64,000 nucleotides of DNA from JAGQYP01 sp041392305. Its GTDB lineage: Bacteria; Bacteroidota; Bacteroidia; Flavobacteriales_D; Crocinitomicaceae. The stretch covers positions 62,001-126,000 of the forward strand of contig JAWKMJ010000003.1 in assembly GCA_041392305.1 (NCBI GenBank), in the 5' to 3' direction. Positions 16,922 to 26,700 of the stretch are shown piece after piece. The notes under the pieces were generated by a model, which saw only the letters and a list, made by a program, of their open reading frames with translations, was not told the DNA's origin and ran no database searches. The translations under genes and the position numbers were made by a program. Numbering within the stretch: position 1 is the first letter of the stretch; every line of letters starts with the position of its first letter.

Positions 16922-17548
16922 CTATCCTCCTATCATTTTACTGAATTCCTCCATGGAAACAACTCTGAAATTTTCCGGAATTTTGAATAATGAATCAGAA
17001 ATTTCCTTCTCAGTAATTTCGGTGCAAGTGTAGAGAATGGTCTCAAATTCAGATAAGATAATCGGATAATTCAAAGCAAAACCTCCTAAAGCAGTAAATG
17101 AATTGCCATATTTCGAGCTAACTCCATCCGTATAAATGATTTCATAAGTACTTCCATGCTTAGTATACAGCGCTTTTTTGCATTTATATCCGAATTTTTT
17201 AGGTGCTTTTCCAGAACTCTTTAAACTGTCTTTCTTGCTTTCAGGTTTATTCGAGCCTACAACTTCAATCGCAATGTTTTCACCCATCAAATTGAACATT
17301 AGATAAGAAGTATCTGATCCAATTTTTTCTATAAGCACCTGTTTTCCCATAACAGTAAAATTTTCAGTTCTAACACGATCTCCTTTAATATATTTTGTAG
17401 AAGTTTTAACTGAATCATGAAATTCAGGTGGAAAACTATTAATCATCATTTCTGGATATTCCACAGAAAATCGAATCACACCTTCAAAATCTTGGGCATA
17501 AAAATTTGAATACAGGAAACTAAAAATAACTAATAAGAAAATACGCAT
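16922..17548 (-). CDS. exported protein, DUF4412-like
   Basis: A 208-residue protein with a signal peptide (1-18, FYAQ). The mature part reads as an antiparallel beta protein: DFEGVIRFSVEYP, then STKYIKGDRVRTE, SYLMFNLMGENIAIEV and a GYKCKKALYTK segment followed by TDGVSS. This pattern matches the DUF4412/GLPGLI-like group of periplasmic proteins of unknown function. The adjacent gene (17592) has the same overall plan, suggesting an old duplication. Confidence 0.68.
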   Translation of the reverse strand: MRIFLLVIFSFLYSNFYAQDFEGVIRFSVEYPEMMINSFPPEFHDSVKTSTKYIKGDRVRTENFTVMGKQVLIEKIGSDTSYLMFNLMGENIAIEVVGSNKPESKKDSLKSSGKAPKKFGYKCKKALYTKHGSTYEIIYTDGVSSKYGNSFTALGGFALNYPIILSEFETILYTCTEITEKEISDSLFKIPENFRVVSMEEFSKMIGG

Positions 17549-17591
17549 ATATCATGTTTAAAGGAATCCTAAACTAGTTTCGTGCCAAAGT

Positions 17592-18344
17592 TCAGGATAG
17601 GGAATCTTTAGGAGTCAAATTATCGGCACCTACTGTCTTTTCGAAAATATCTCTTAACTCACTCTCGAACTTCTCAAAATTGATTTGTAAAAAGTTAGTA
17701 TCCAAAATAAAGGTATGCTCTTCCGGTAGATCAGTGGAAAAAGACTCCGCTTGACAATGAGAGACAAGACCAAATCGCTCCATTTCAAATTCCATGAGCA
17801 CGCCTGGAATCGTAGCGTATGGATTGTAGAAATTTGGTGATTTCACACCAAGTTCCGTAGTATACCAAACCGTAAAATCGGGATTGGAGCCATCAACATA
17901 CTTCCCAATGGCTTTCTTACAAGTCAATCCGGCAATTTCTTTGGTTTCATTCTCAACAAATTCAAACTCAAGTTTGGTTTGGTTTTCAATAAATTTTTTA
18001 ATCGCTGATCCGGAGAAATTACTACGGATATCCATATTCCCAAAGTCCAAATACATACTCACGGAGTCCAAGTCTGGCGATCCCATCACGCCCATTTTCA
18101 TTAATCCTCCTTTTTTAGTGTAGGTATTGATTTTACCGTCTTCGAAAACGAAATACATATCTTTCGGTAACATTGCTTTAGCTAAACTCTCTCCTTTGAA
18201 GTAAGGATAAGTTACTTTGTATTTCACGGTTCCTTTATTGGAGCTTTTTTTTGTTTGTGATTCTTCTCCCCCTTCTCCATTTGGTCCGCAAGAGGCCAAA
18301 ACAAATAAGAAAATATAAAGTGAAACTTTAAAAATATGATTCAT
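17592..18344 (-). CDS. lipoprotein, DUF4412-like
   Basis: About 250 residues. The start at 18344 gives MNHIFKVSLYIFLFVLASC, a clean lipoprotein signal; an ATG five codons upstream (18359) is also possible. After a polar linker the mature part has GTVKYKVTYP, MYFVFEDGKINTYTKKG and EIAGLTCKKAIGKY, the same order of strands and the TCKKA/KCKKA motif found in the 16922 gene. The gap to that gene is about 43 bp and both are on the same strand, so they may be co-transcribed. Function unknown. Confidence 0.7.
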   Translation of the reverse strand: MNHIFKVSLYIFLFVLASCGPNGEGGEESQTKKSSNKGTVKYKVTYPYFKGESLAKAMLPKDMYFVFEDGKINTYTKKGGLMKMGVMGSPDLDSVSMYLDFGNMDIRSNFSGSAIKKFIENQTKLEFEFVENETKEIAGLTCKKAIGKYVDGSNPDFTVWYTTELGVKSPNFYNPYATIPGVLMEFEMERFGLVSHCQAESFSTDLPEEHTFILDTNFLQINFEKFESELRDIFEKTVGADNLTPKDSLS

Positions 18345-18495
18345 ATACGAAGACACCATTTCTAATTATGAAAACGAAATTAAGGAATTTTTGTGAAGAA
18401 TACAGCCGAATTTAATTTAATTAACAGTCGAGTAGCTTGAATTTCAGTTTTGTATAGACATATATATTCCTTGCTAAACTTCTAATTTGGCTCTT

Positions 18496-20091
18496 TTATA
18501 AAAACTTGATTTTGAGCATTCGCTTTGCCAATATATTTAACCAGCCTGTCTTCTTCGTCATAGGAATGCATAAAGTGTTTTCTACAATACCTGCATTATT
18601 CACTCCTGGGACGTATCTTTTATTACTCGCATAATCATATATTTTACCAATATTTACCTTTTCTGAATTCGGGTCTATTTGTAAACAAAATATAGCGTCC
18701 GCGGCCATTTGTTTTTTGGTTAACTTGGCTTCTTCATCTTTATCAAAAATTTTGAGTGCTTTCTGTGATCCCGTATAAATCAAATAGATTTCATCCCCCC
18801 TTCGTAATGAAGTGTATGGATTTCCCGGATCATAGTTAATATATACCTGAAATGATTTTATTATTTTATTCCATTCCAACTCCCCAGCTTTATTCAATTT
18901 CATAATGGCAATATCTCCATAATAATAATAGTAAGTTGTGCGCATGTTACCATTTCCATCAACAGTAGTAATCACCCGAATCCATTTTTGCTGTGAAACA
19001 ACTACTCCTCCTTCATCTGCAGTTGCATATGAGTCAATGAGTCGGTAATTTCTGTTTTTTACTTTCTTTGGTTCCAAGTCTTGGTCTTTATTCTTTCCTT
19101 TCTTTGTTTTCCCAGAAGTTTTGTTCAATTTTTCAATTAAACTAGGTTCAAACTTTAGTTGATTTTGATCAATAATAGTTTTCGATTCCGGATCTACTTC
19201 CCCAAAAATCAAACCTGAAAAACTATTCTTCGAAAGCCTCGACAAATGTCCCAATATTTTGATCTTATTTGCATTGTCCTTTGCGATTGACAGATCTGAG
19301 ACTGCTAGATCATCCTCGATATCCAAATCCACTTGTGAAATCGATTTTCCTGTGATCGTATAGAGTCTTGTGATAAGACGTTTCTTCTTGTTTTTTTTGT
19401 CCTTAATATCAATCCATTCATAATTTCTAACTACAAGAAAGTGAGTAGTATCGTCCTTCGAGTAGAATTGAATATCTGCATAATTAGGCTCCCATTTAAT
19501 ATTAAATCGTCCGTTGTAAGTAGGTTTTTTGGCCCCTTCTCTTATCGAGCTGATTGTAAAAGAAATTGTTTTATCACTTGATTTGAATGTTTCAGAAAGA
19601 ATACTGATTCCATTTTCTCCAATTTTATCAATATGAACCGAAGGGTTACCCATTTTATAGGTATTTCCTATTTTGATGGGACTCCCTTTCACCTGTCCAT
19701 TTAAATCACCCTGTAAAAAAAACAAGGGTTGGAGTTTGGACTTTTTCTTCTTTTTCTTTACCACAAAATACCCTTGAGCATTATCATTAAATTGATGTCC
19801 TTTATAGCGATATCCCAACTTAGATATGGCACTTTTTGGAAGCTTCCATTCGGTAATCAATTCCGCTTTTTTATTGTACACATGCATCCAGCTTTGTGTA
19901 TAGATTCCGAAAACATAGAATATAAGTTTGGCTGAATTATAAAGAACTTTTCCATCCACTTCCCCTTCTAGATACCATAACTTAGATTTAGACTTACCAA
20001 GTTTTGTTACTTCGTTTTCAGTGTTAATAGTTTTTTGATTAAATCCAATAAAAGCCCATGTTAGAGCTAGAAAGAAAAAGATAGGTTTCAT
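18496..20091 (-). CDS. exported protein, unknown function, propeller-like
   Basis: A 531-residue protein with a signal peptide (about 1-18). I do not recognise a family. It is beta-rich with Lys-rich loops (a run of six lysines near residue 112, KDKKNKKKR, and KTKKGKNKDQDLEPKK near 335-350) and recurring strand-turn units such as DSYATADEGGVVVSQQKWIRV and LNKAGELEWNKII, which suggest a beta-propeller. The KxxGELEW unit resembles outer-membrane-associated WD/kelch-like proteins. Monocistronic by spacing. Confidence 0.7.
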   Translation of the reverse strand: MKPIFFFLALTWAFIGFNQKTINTENEVTKLGKSKSKLWYLEGEVDGKVLYNSAKLIFYVFGIYTQSWMHVYNKKAELITEWKLPKSAISKLGYRYKGHQFNDNAQGYFVVKKKKKKSKLQPLFFLQGDLNGQVKGSPIKIGNTYKMGNPSVHIDKIGENGISILSETFKSSDKTISFTISSIREGAKKPTYNGRFNIKWEPNYADIQFYSKDDTTHFLVVRNYEWIDIKDKKNKKKRLITRLYTITGKSISQVDLDIEDDLAVSDLSIAKDNANKIKILGHLSRLSKNSFSGLIFGEVDPESKTIIDQNQLKFEPSLIEKLNKTSGKTKKGKNKDQDLEPKKVKNRNYRLIDSYATADEGGVVVSQQKWIRVITTVDGNGNMRTTYYYYYGDIAIMKLNKAGELEWNKIIKSFQVYINYDPGNPYTSLRRGDEIYLIYTGSQKALKIFDKDEEAKLTKKQMAADAIFCLQIDPNSEKVNIGKIYDYASNKRYVPGVNNAGIVENTLCIPMTKKTGWLNILAKRMLKIKFL

Positions 20092-20188
20092 ATTTTTTAT
20101 ATTTCTTTGAACGCGAAAATAGAAATTTTATCAAATCTAAAAAAGTTCGGATTAAAAAAGTCCTATAATTCTTCCCTTTTAGATTGTC

Positions 20189-21433
20189 CTAGTCCCCGAT
20201 TAATTTGAGGGTATATATTTTTCCTTTAAAAAAAAGCTGAATATAAAATACTCCAGAAATCTGCAATTCTAATAGACAAATATCAAAATCTGAAGATTGT
20301 AAATGAAATGGCACGGAACGACCTAATACATCTCTAACATCGATACTATATTGATCGATTTTTTGATTGAACTGGATGCAAACTTGATTGTTTTTTATCG
20401 GATTTGGAAAAGCTTTAATTTTAAGAGGAACATCACTGCAGTCCACAGAATAAAAATCTGACCATGAAAAAGCTCCATCAAAATCAATTTGCTTTAATCT
20501 ATAATATGAAATTCCTGAATAGGGGCTAAAATCGACAAAAGAATAACTCCTGATTTCCGATGAATTTCCTGATCCATTCACTGTACCCATAAGTTCCATT
20601 TCTACTCCGTCAATAGATCGGTAAATTTCGAAACGATCATTATTGATTTCAGTAGCCGTTTCCCATTCTACTGCAACCCCATTGGAAGTTTTCTCTATAT
20701 CTACAAACAAAAGTTCAATGGGCAAACTAGAAAGAATTCCACATGGCTCGGTTCCGGGAGGTAAATCATCTGGAAAATCAGGATAGATCCCATCCTGACC
20801 TTGATCATTTGAGCCATCCTGAGCTGCCCAATTTGAAGTATTCATTATTGAACTTACACTGTAATTACCCGGAATATAGACTGCAACATCTCCATCAGCA
20901 TCTACCGATGAAAAATCAAATGCGGTTGTTCCATCGATTAACCCCGTGTTTGTTATGGATCCACTTGCCCAACCGTCATTTGTAATTGCCGCTAAGAAAG
21001 TTGTAGGACTCGCTACGGAAGTACCTGTGTAAGCATAAACAACTTCATTCGATGCATTGATTCTTAAACATCCATTTCCTGTACCTGGAGGTAAAGTAAC
21101 AGCTCCACAAGAAGATCGTTGATTCCCTATAGTATCAGTTCCTGCAATAGTGATTACGACTCCTGCCGGTACCGCGCCACCCAAATTGTTTGTCCAAAGA
21201 ACTGCTCCTTCGTTCAAATCACTAAAAGCTCCACCTGCTCCTACGGGCAAGCCATTCCACTCGTTATCGTTAAAGTAAATTTGAGTTCCATCGGGAATAG
21301 TATTCATGGTTACAAATGCCAAACCATCACCATTATCTCCATACCAACCTACAAATAAGATATCTCCAGCGGATAGCTGTGTAAATGAATTTAGAGTTAC
21401 GGTTAGGCTTATGAGTAGTAGTGTGAATTTCAT
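20189..21433 (-). CDS. T9SS-secreted protein with type A sorting domain
   Basis: 414 residues from the ATG at 21433 (a TTG two codons earlier is less likely). Signal peptide to about residue 18 (NSFTQ). Residues about 20-215 form one beta-rich domain with GDILFVGWYGDNGDGLAFV and IYFNDNEWNG, resembling a secreted lamin-tail/spectrum-like fold. A fibronectin-III-like piece (VEWETATEINNDRFEIYRS, then YYRLKQIDFDG) follows, and a C-terminal sorting domain begins at KIKAFPNPIKNN. The final residues are weakly conserved but consistent. Probably surface-attached; activity unknown. Confidence 0.8.
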   Translation of the reverse strand: MKFTLLLISLTVTLNSFTQLSAGDILFVGWYGDNGDGLAFVTMNTIPDGTQIYFNDNEWNGLPVGAGGAFSDLNEGAVLWTNNLGGAVPAGVVITIAGTDTIGNQRSSCGAVTLPPGTGNGCLRINASNEVVYAYTGTSVASPTTFLAAITNDGWASGSITNTGLIDGTTAFDFSSVDADGDVAVYIPGNYSVSSIMNTSNWAAQDGSNDQGQDGIYPDFPDDLPPGTEPCGILSSLPIELLFVDIEKTSNGVAVEWETATEINNDRFEIYRSIDGVEMELMGTVNGSGNSSEIRSYSFVDFSPYSGISYYRLKQIDFDGAFSWSDFYSVDCSDVPLKIKAFPNPIKNNQVCIQFNQKIDQYSIDVRDVLGRSVPFHLQSSDFDICLLELQISGVFYIQLFFKGKIYTLKLIGD

Positions 21434-21518
21434 AGCCAAACATTTTTGAGTGACCTAAAACTACAACAGCTACTTTCGATTCAAGTTAAAATTAGATTAA
21501 ATCTAGATGAAGAAAAAT

Positions 21519-21547
21519 GAAAAAGGAGACTCTTGGCCTCCCTTTCT
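21519..21547 (-). terminator. Rho-independent terminator after paaZ
   Basis: On the minus strand: AAAGGGAG, an 8-9 nt loop, then CTCCTTTTT and further T-rich sequence. The stem has one bulged G. It lies just after the paaZ stop at 21552. Confidence 0.75.
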
Positions 21548-21551
21548 AAGT

Positions 21552-23600
21552 TTATTTCGACTGATCAAGTTTGCGGACCATAGTTAGAATAGTTGCTAAA
21601 CCAACTGTTTCACCTTCCTCATCATAGATATCAACCAGAAATTTCACGATTCCTTTTGCAATATCTTCTTCATCACGTTTTTCTTGATCAATTTTCTCCT
21701 TTACAGTAAACCTTACCCCAATCGTTGCTCCAGGATAAACTGGTTTTGTAAAACGGCACTCATCTATACCATAATTCAAAAGAACAGGTCCTTTTTTAGG
21801 ATCTACAAACAGCCCTGCAGCTTTAGATAATAAGAAATATCCATGTGCCACTCTTTTTTCAAAAATTGTACCATCCAGGGAAGTTTCGTCCATGTGGGCG
21901 TAGAAATTATCGCCACTCACATTGGCAAAATTCACAATATCCGTGGTAGTTACCGTATGTTTATGCGTAAATACAGTTTCCCCTATTTCCAATTCTTCAA
22001 AGTGCTTTCTGAACACATGAGGATTCGCTTCGGGTTGATCTGCCCCTACCTGAAACTGTTGTGTAATTTCTGTAATGGTTTGAGGATGCCCTTGAATGGC
22101 TGTTCTCTGCATATAATGGAACACACCTCTTTTACCCCCCATTTCTTCTCCTCCTCCTGCTCTTCCAGGACCTCCATGGGTGAGCAAAGGCATAGGCGAA
22201 CCATGACCCGTAGATTCTTTCGCACATCTTGAGTTAAGAACTAATATTCGGCCATTAATATGCGCTGCTTCTACAACAAATTCTCGAGCAATTTGATCAC
22301 TTGCTGTTACTATTGAAGTAACTAATGACCCTTTTCCCATCTTCACAATTTCAACAGCTTCTGTTAAAGACTTATAAGGTAAAATGGTTGAAACCGGTCC
22401 AAATGCTTCAACATTATGTACGTCCGTTTTATTAAATGGATCATCATTAAAGAATAGAATCGGTGAGAAGAAAGCTCCTTTGTTTTTATCTGCTCCTACA
22501 ACAGAAAAATTTTCAAGATCTCCATAAATTATTTGCTGCGATTGCGCTAATTGTTCTACTTTTTCTCTCACTCGTTCAACCTGAATTTTTGTTGCTAGAG
22601 ATCCCATACGAACACCTTCAACGGATGGATCTCCTATTGTATTCTTTTCCAATCTTGCACTTAAAGCCTGTTGTACAATTTCTACTTTCGATTCTGGAAC
22701 CAAAATTCTTCTAACTGCGGTACATTTTTGTCCAGCTTTTACAGTAATTTCTTTTTGAACTTCTTTAATAAAAATGTCAAAATCTTCCGAACCAGGCTCA
22801 ATATCCTCTCCCAAAACACAAGCATTCAGAGAATCAGCTTCCAAATTAAAAGGAACCGATCGTTCCACAAACTGAGGAAGAGATTTGAGCATTCTTCCTG
22901 TATGAGCTGATCCGGTAAACGTCACAACATCTTGATTATCTACATAATCTACAATCCCTCTTCCCAAACCACAAACCAATTGCAATGCTCCCTCAGGTAA
23001 AATTTTAGAGGCAATGATCTCTCTTACCATGAGTTCTGTCAAATAGCAAGTATATTCTGAAGGTTTCACAATTGCAGGAACACCAGCCATTAAATTAACA
23101 GCAATTTTTTCAAGCATTCCCCAAATCGGGAAATTAAAGGCATTAATATGAATTGCAACCCCCTGCTTTGGAACCATAATATGATGACCAATAAATGTTC
23201 CATTTTTGGACAATGCTGCGGCTGTACCATCAACATAATAAGGTAAATCAGGAAATTGTCGGCGGAGCGATGCATTGGCGAACAAATTACCTATTCCTCC
23301 TTCAATATCGATCCATGAATCGATTTTGGTAGCTCCTGTTGCAGCTGAAAGCTGATAAAATTTATCTTTGATACCAATCAAATGAAGAGCTAGGGCTTTT
23401 AACATTCGACCTCTTTCTTGAAAAGTCATTTTTCTTAAAGCAGGTCCTCCTGTTTTCCTTGCATACTCGGTGATAGCTTTATAATCCAATCCTTCACTTG
23501 AGCAACTTGCAAACTGTTCTCCGGTAATGGCATTGAAAAGAGGTGTTTCCTCCCCTGCTCCTTCAACCCATTCACCCATCACATAGTTTTTTATCTTCAT
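21552..23600 (-). CDS. paaZ: bifunctional aldehyde dehydrogenase / enoyl-CoA hydratase PaaZ
   Basis: PaaZ opens the oxepin-CoA ring in phenylacetate degradation and oxidises the resulting aldehyde. The 682-residue product has an N-terminal aldehyde dehydrogenase domain (Glu254 in FNLEADS, Cys293 in AGQKCTAVRR, NADP-site FTGSAHTG) and a C-terminal MaoC-like hydratase domain (ANVSGDNFYAHMD with Asp564 and His569). Length matches the family (about 680). No other paa gene is in the window, so it is encoded apart from the monooxygenase or serves another CoA-thioester pathway. Confidence 0.93.
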   Translation of the reverse strand: MKIKNYVMGEWVEGAGEETPLFNAITGEQFASCSSEGLDYKAITEYARKTGGPALRKMTFQERGRMLKALALHLIGIKDKFYQLSAATGATKIDSWIDIEGGIGNLFANASLRRQFPDLPYYVDGTAAALSKNGTFIGHHIMVPKQGVAIHINAFNFPIWGMLEKIAVNLMAGVPAIVKPSEYTCYLTELMVREIIASKILPEGALQLVCGLGRGIVDYVDNQDVVTFTGSAHTGRMLKSLPQFVERSVPFNLEADSLNACVLGEDIEPGSEDFDIFIKEVQKEITVKAGQKCTAVRRILVPESKVEIVQQALSARLEKNTIGDPSVEGVRMGSLATKIQVERVREKVEQLAQSQQIIYGDLENFSVVGADKNKGAFFSPILFFNDDPFNKTDVHNVEAFGPVSTILPYKSLTEAVEIVKMGKGSLVTSIVTASDQIAREFVVEAAHINGRILVLNSRCAKESTGHGSPMPLLTHGGPGRAGGGEEMGGKRGVFHYMQRTAIQGHPQTITEITQQFQVGADQPEANPHVFRKHFEELEIGETVFTHKHTVTTTDIVNFANVSGDNFYAHMDETSLDGTIFEKRVAHGYFLLSKAAGLFVDPKKGPVLLNYGIDECRFTKPVYPGATIGVRFTVKEKIDQEKRDEEDIAKGIVKFLVDIYDEEGETVGLATILTMVRKLDQSK

Positions 23601-23739
23601 TATTGGGATATTTTGATTTTGAAAAGGCTAAAGTTAAAGAGAAATTTTTGATTTGAAGGATTTCCAATAGAAGTGGAATTTAGTGCAAAACAATTCCTTA
23701 AATTTCAAGCTATTACCAAGTAATTCGTTAGGGATTTTG

Positions 23740-23747
23740 TACTTTTG
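23740..23747 (+). promoter_or_regulatory. -7 promoter element of the WD40-caspase gene
   Basis: TACTTTTG matches TAnnTTTG, 20 bp before the ATG at 23768. No TTG is seen at the expected -33 distance. Confidence 0.6.
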
Positions 23748-23767
23748 CATCAGAAAAAATTTAAACC

Positions 23768-26700
23768 ATGAAAAATTACATTTTCTTATTTTTCCTTATA
23801 ACGTCAAATATTCTCTCCTTTTCTCAAGAGGCAGAACTAATTACACAAGAGCGAAATTTAGGAGTCATTACCAAAATAGTGTACAATTCTGATGGCGAAT
23901 ATATTGCCAATATCAATGACGGAGAAAACACAATCAAGGTATGGGAAGTGCAGTCAGGTAAAATCATAGGTGTCCTCGAAGGGCATGAGAAAAAAATTAC
24001 TTCAATATGCTTCACCGACAAAGACAGTAAAATTGTTTCTGGTGATTTGGATGGTAAGATTATCATTTGGGATTTAAATTCCTGGGATATCGCAGATAGT
24101 TCGAGAATTTCCGGTGGTGTGCTTACTCTTCAAAGTTTTTCTGATGGAAATCGAATATATGCGGGTTCTGTTAGTGGCGAAATCTATGAGATTCAAAAGA
24201 ATAAAAGCTGGCAAGCCGAGTCGATCATTAATATCAAAGCTCCAATTACTCAGCTCACATTAAATGAAACGGAAACTAAACTTCTTGTTGGAACTAGAAA
24301 AGGAATTGTGGCATTAATCGATACCAAATCCAATTCAAAAATTAAAGTCGGTAAAATTCTTGCTTCAGCAATTACCGGAATCGCCCTTATCGAAAATGAC
24401 AGTAAGATCATTGTAAGTGGTGGATCAGGGATTGTACAAATTTGGGATGCTACAACCTTTAAAAAGTTGAATCAGTTTCAAGCACATTTAGCCGCTGTAA
24501 CTTCTATGGATTACAATCCAAAAAAGAAGATGTTTGTAACGGGGTCTCAAGACCGTTCTATCAAACTGTGGGACATGCAAACCCAAAAGGCTATTCACAC
24601 TTATGTAAATGAAAATGAAGGAAATGGAGCCGATGAACCTGTACGCTGTATTGTGTTCAGTCCTGATGGAAACACTTTTGCGAGTACGGGTTTTAAAAAT
24701 ACGCTTTTTAAAAGAACGGTGTCTAAAGACAATGTGATCAAAGTTTGGGATGTAAACAGAAAAATATTGTATAAAAACTTAAAAGGGGAAGTGAATCCTG
24801 TTTTGGCATTTTGTTTCAATGATAATCTGAATCAATTGGTTACCATGAATAACGAGCGTATGCTTACTTTCTGGGATTTTAACAAAGGGGAACCAACTTA
24901 CTACTTCCAACTTCCAGAGCCAAAAGATGAGAAAGATCCAAACGTAGGAAATGAATGGAAAGACGAAGCAGAAAATGTGGGAACAAATTTTCTGAATGGA
25001 GGAAGAATAAGTTTGGGAGGCTTGAAAAATGTTGGTAAAAATCAAGTTAAAAATGCAATCAAAAGTAAACTAAGACAAAGAGATATTCTTCGAATAACAA
25101 CCAAAGGAAACTATTTGCTGACGAAAATCAAGAATGACGAACTCAGACTCTATGATATTTCTGGTGATGATCCTGTGTACAAACACCCCATATTTCACGG
25201 ACAAATGAGCTTAAATGATTTCGCTGTAACCAATGATGAGAAATTAATTGCTTGTGCAGGTGGGGGTGCTACAGGAGTTTCGGTTGTCGATTTGGAATCC
25301 GGAAAACTACTTAAAAAATTGGATACGAAGCCCTCTGTTGGGGAGTTGGAGCTCATTTTGGAAATTAAATCCGTTCAGTTTAGTCATGATGGTTCCTTGT
25401 TACTTGTTTGCTTTAACACAGGACAAGTGAACGTATACTCAACCAATTCATGGAATGTTGTTTTTTCGAATGCAGACAAGAGTATTTTGAATCTCTTTAA
25501 AAAATCTTACGCAAATTTTTCCAGAGATGGTAAAACACTGATTGTTAATGGATATGATGGATTGAAAACTTACACTGTTGGTAATTATTCAGTGTCTGAA
25601 GGCAAGACCCTTTCAAGTCCTGGAAACCCCGTTAGATTGAATCGTCCTAGCGATGTGATTGTTACTGCAACTAGAAGAAATTTACATTATGAGAACATTT
25701 TTACAGGAGTCAAATCCCAATCACCCGAATTCAATACTTTGATCACAAGTTCTATATCCATTGATAAGAATGGATTTATCGGGATATCTAAACGAAATGG
25801 AGAATTCCAGATTGTGGATCCAGCGACAGGAAAAGCATTACTTACTCTTGTGGGAGAAGATGAAAATTATATTTTTAAAACTCAGGACAATTATTACAAA
25901 GTGTCCAAAGATGGATTTGATTTAGTAACCTTCCGAATCGGTAGATTTGCCTATCCTTTTGAGCAGTTTGATCTTAAGTTTAATAGACCGGACATTGTTT
26001 TAACAGCAATGCATTCAGAAAATCCGGATTTGATCAAAGTTTATGAATCTGCTTACCTCAAAAGATTAAAAAAAATGGGGTTGGACGAAAGTCATTTCTC
26101 TAAAGAATTACACTTACCTACTATTGAGCTACTAAATAAAGCGGATCTTCCTCTGGTTTCTGAAACCGACCAAGTTAGTCTAAAAGTTAAGGGAAATGAT
26201 TCGAAATACAAGCTAGACCGACTTCAAGTTTGGATTAATGATGTTCCTCTCTACGGAAACAAAGGTATTTCTTTGGAATCTGTATCAGAAATAGAGAAAG
26301 AGATTCCGCTTGAACTGGTGCAAGGAATGAATAAAATCCAAGTTTCTGTACTCAATGAAAAAGGAGCTGAAAGTTTGAAAAAGACCATTGACGTGGATTT
26401 TCAAGGTAAAAAAGAGAAACATTTGTATTTGGTAACCATAGGAACAAGTATCTATAAAGACAAACGATTCAATTTAAACTACGCAGCAAAAGATGCCAAG
26501 GATCTGGTTAGTTTGTATTCCGAAAACAAGAATTTTGATCAGGTTCATACCCTTACTCTTACAGACGCCGAGGTAATCAATGCTAATTTGGAACGTGTTC
26601 GCGAGTTCTTGAAAGAGGCAAAGATTAATGATGAAGTAATTTTATTTATTGCCGGACATGGGGTTCTTGATGATGAGTTCAATTATTATTATGGTACGCA

